Source: Polytrichum commune (lineage: Eukaryota; Streptophyta; Polytrichopsida; Polytrichales; Polytrichaceae). From it: a stretch of DNA of 64,000 bases. The stretch is taken from assembly GCA_950295325.1 (NCBI GenBank), contig OX485809.1, forward strand, positions 41,199,081 to 41,263,080. The letters run 5' to 3'. Below, piece by piece: positions 61,236-64,000 of this stretch. Made by a program: the position numbers and the translations under genes. Numbering within the stretch: the first letter of the stretch is position 1; every line of letters begins with the position of its first letter. The notes beneath the pieces were generated by a model. It saw nothing but the letters and a program-made list of their open reading frames with translations, was not told where the DNA came from and searched no databases.

Positions 61236-63577
61236 TCACACATCAAATACATTGAAATGAAGACCGACATGCATGACCAAATTGAAATTGGGCTCACATA
61301 GCAAGGACATTATAAGGCCAAAGGTCAAAAAAATTGCAAAGATATTGCAAGAGCAAATGATTGCAACATTGATGGTGCCATCAAATCACTTCACCAAATT
61401 TAAGGCACTCAAGTCAAGGTGGTCTTAGCCAAAATGCACAGTCACACACCTTTGATTCCTCCCACATCAAAAAACATCATCAGTATCAAAACCTTGATAT
61501 GCTAGATTCCAAGATAAATTTGAAATGTGAGGAGGTTGTATGGGGTTGTGACAAACTTGACAACCCATCCCCATTTTTGATGCACCTTTAGTCTTTAGCG
61601 CTCCCACATGTGTCATTGCCTTTGCTCGCATGTCTCCAAAGAATCCACTTCTCAAGTGCCTCCTCTTGCGTTCGAAATCCTCACATCTCCCGTTTTCATA
61701 AGTAAGAGAAGTAGGTTTGGTGGCAACACTATAAAAGTGAGAGGCGGGGAGAAAATATGCAAGAACAACATCACCTTGCCATGACAACCTCCACCTATTT
61801 CATGTGCAACTTCAGGATGAATCATCTCCAACATGCCTCCCACAATCTTAAATTGACCCCCCTCTTTACTTTTGATAAATTGGGCTAACCAAAGACTCAA
61901 CCTGGTTAAGAGCCCCTAACAAGGCTACGGGGATTGAGGAGAAGACCGGGCAGGTTTGGCAACAGTTAAGCCTAAACCCCCAGTTACCACATTATATCGG
62001 TTAGTTCACCCCCTTCGGTAGTAGGGTCCTTAGTTACTATAATTCACCTAGTAAAATTGGTTTTTTTCATGGTAAACCAAATGTCATTGATCAGTAAACC
62101 AATATTTACTATTGCAATTTCCAATAAGTTATTGATTGGTAAAACTAGTAAGTTATTATAATTAAATTAGTAATTTATTACAAGTCATAAAACATTGATT
62201 GGGCTACAAATTACTTATTGGTCCCAAAATTAATATTGATCCAAATATTACTACTAAATAGAAGCCAAATTTTCTATAACTATTCTACCCTAAACACCTT
62301 GTAGGTTTAGTAAACAACCTTTTTTAATTGTTGGTATTTGGAGATGCTTTTATGCCTCAAACATAGTGAGTCCCGGGTCACTAGAAAATAAATATTGTCC
62401 CCACTCAGGTTAACCTCTTATTGGAAGGCATTGGCACAAAGTTGAGGCCCACTTAGGGAGAGAGGGAATAATGTTGTGTGCGAGTGTACCTCTCATCCAT
62501 CCCACACCCGGGTTGCTCACTTACCATGTTTTCATATATATTACTTGTGTTCAGAGGTAATTAAATTGGGATGGGGGGGGGGGGGTATTTTGGTGTACGG
62601 TAGCATTTTCTGTTGGACACCATTAGTTTTATTATTTTAATAATATTAATATTATTATTTATTATTATTATTAAATGATGAAAATTTGTGCTTTGAATGT
62701 ATTAAGGCGTTTGTTGTTAAAAAAAACCTCATCCTTGAAAGCCCCATCTAAAGTTCAAAATAGACCTCCTAACAAAAGATGCAATCAACCTATACAAACA
62801 TTTACACATGTAGAAACATATCTTATGAAAGCACCCATGATAGTGGATGAAAATGAGTAATTTTCTTCTATCTACAACATCGTACATGGAACCAATTGTG
62901 ACATGTAGGTATAGTGTTCTTCCCTTTTTATTTTCAAATCCTTTGTTATTTCTAAATTTTAAGAAACTATGAGCAATAATTAGACTCCTATGTTTTTGTT
63001 TTTTTATTCACAAGACTCTCATATTTTATTACGGGTTTATTTTCCCTAAAATTGTTTGAAATTTTATCTGAAAAGAATTCGAAGTTGCCCTATGTTTGAT
63101 CTCACGTTGTTTTCAAACTTTCTAAGTGACCTACCCGGACATAAAAACTTGACCCCCCATAGGTGTGTTGCCAATTCATCTCAAATGACCTCGAGTACAC
63201 TAATTCTAGGATTTTAAAGCTAATTCCAATGTCAAATTAAGTAAAGAAAGTAAAATTTGAGATACATACTACTTTGACAATATTATGTCGGATGAATAAG
63301 GCGTACACTCGTACAAGATAATTCCCTCTCTCCCTCCCTCCCTCCCGTCAAGTGCCCCATGGACATAATAGATGGAGACCTTTCATGCCCATAAATCAAC
63401 GCCATTACCTCAAAATTATGTTGATTTTTGAGTTGTTATGCCAAAATAAACCAATATACCATAGAGGGTACTATATTTTGACAAAATTAATTATTCTCCC
63501 CTCAAATTTTGCCACATATCAACACTGCTTGATTGAAACCCTCTTGAATTTCACGTGGAAACTACATTTAGACACTA
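61236..63577. other. Noncoding stretch
   Basis: No gene recognised. It includes a 13-base G run at 62,573-62,585, an ATT-rich microsatellite near 62,640-62,672 and a CTCC run near 63,330-63,346. Confidence 0.5.
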
Positions 63578-63885
63578 CTAGAAAGGATATTTAGTGTTTG
63601 ATTATATTTAATGTTTTTACCACCCTACCGTACTCAACACTAATTTTCAATTCCTTGATAATTAGTGCTAGACATAAATGTTGAAAAGTATATTGAAATA
63701 CTCCTTTCATCATTGTTACTTTTAATTTTTACTTTCGTATCCTCACTAACACTAAATCCAAACATGTAAACATTGATATTTAGTGCATGAGTTTACATTT
63801 AATATGATTTACTTTCATAGGATTATTGACATTTAGTGGATGCGTTTGCATTTAGTGTATCAAACACTAGATATCCTTTTTAGTG
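63578..63885. mobile_element. 322-bp miniature element family, copy 2
   Basis: It aligns with 20,433-20,754 over its whole length (landmarks TTACCACCCTACC, ACACTAATTTTCAATT, CATAGGATTATTGACATTTA). Ends CTAGAAAGGATATTTAGTG and CTTTTTAGTG are inverted, and TA flanks both sides (63,576-63,577 and 63,886-63,887). Confidence 0.8.
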
Positions 63886-64000
63886 TAGTGAAAATGGAAG
63901 AGAGGGCCTCTACGGCACCACTTATTCTCTTTCGGTGACTCCTTATTGTAGAATGTGTGCATGCTTATTGGCCAAGCTCCCCTCCATCAGCCGGGGCCCT

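Overview
This window looks like nuclear DNA of a land plant with a large, repeat-rich genome. There is no bacterial, organellar or viral gene layout. The one gene that reads as intact is a six-exon reverse-strand gene at 5,096-10,259 for an ABI3/VP1-type B3 transcription factor with the B1, B2 and B3 regions in order. That architecture is known from land plants. The low gene density, mobile-element debris and short mutated ORFs elsewhere fit a large-genome lineage. A seed-free plant is my guess, but the sequence alone does not fix the taxon.

Layout. 1-5,095: gene-free DNA downstream of the gene. 5,096-10,259: the ABI3/VP1-like gene, whose first intron holds a transposon-like repeat and a 312-bp tandem duplication that copies the exon 1 splice donor. 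10,260-12,282: its upstream region. 12,579-13,552: a pogo/Tigger-like relic. 16,698-17,812: a terminal-inverted-repeat (TIR) element carrying a decayed HTH transposase segment. 18,005-21,673: a broken, apparently intronless copy of an ISWI-type SNF2 chromatin remodeller, interrupted by 1.7 kb of unrelated DNA and by a 322-bp miniature element with a TA duplication. 21,700-32,400: mostly noncoding, with a second TIR element that contains a strong hairpin. 33,876-37,675: LTR-like termini, two minisatellites and a tRNA-derived SINE. 40,711-46,330: two decayed reverse-strand relics of one unusual gene family that combines a ParB-like DGNH motif with a bacterial-type amino-DNA methyltransferase domain. 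46,516-49,620: a pair of inverted repeat arms about 0.54 kb long. 52,998-53,566: another TIR element. 57,280-57,478: a foldback element. 58,805-60,112: a PIF/Harbinger relic with transposase and Myb/SANT-like ORF1 remnants in convergent orientation. 63,578-63,885: a second copy of the 322-bp miniature element.

Nothing besides the ABI3-like gene is expected to make a full-length protein. The most unusual content is the ParB-like/DNA methyltransferase family at 40.7-46.3 kb, which is seen twice and is broken in both copies. All gene models come from reading frames, GT-AG junctions and remembered family motifs. No search was run.
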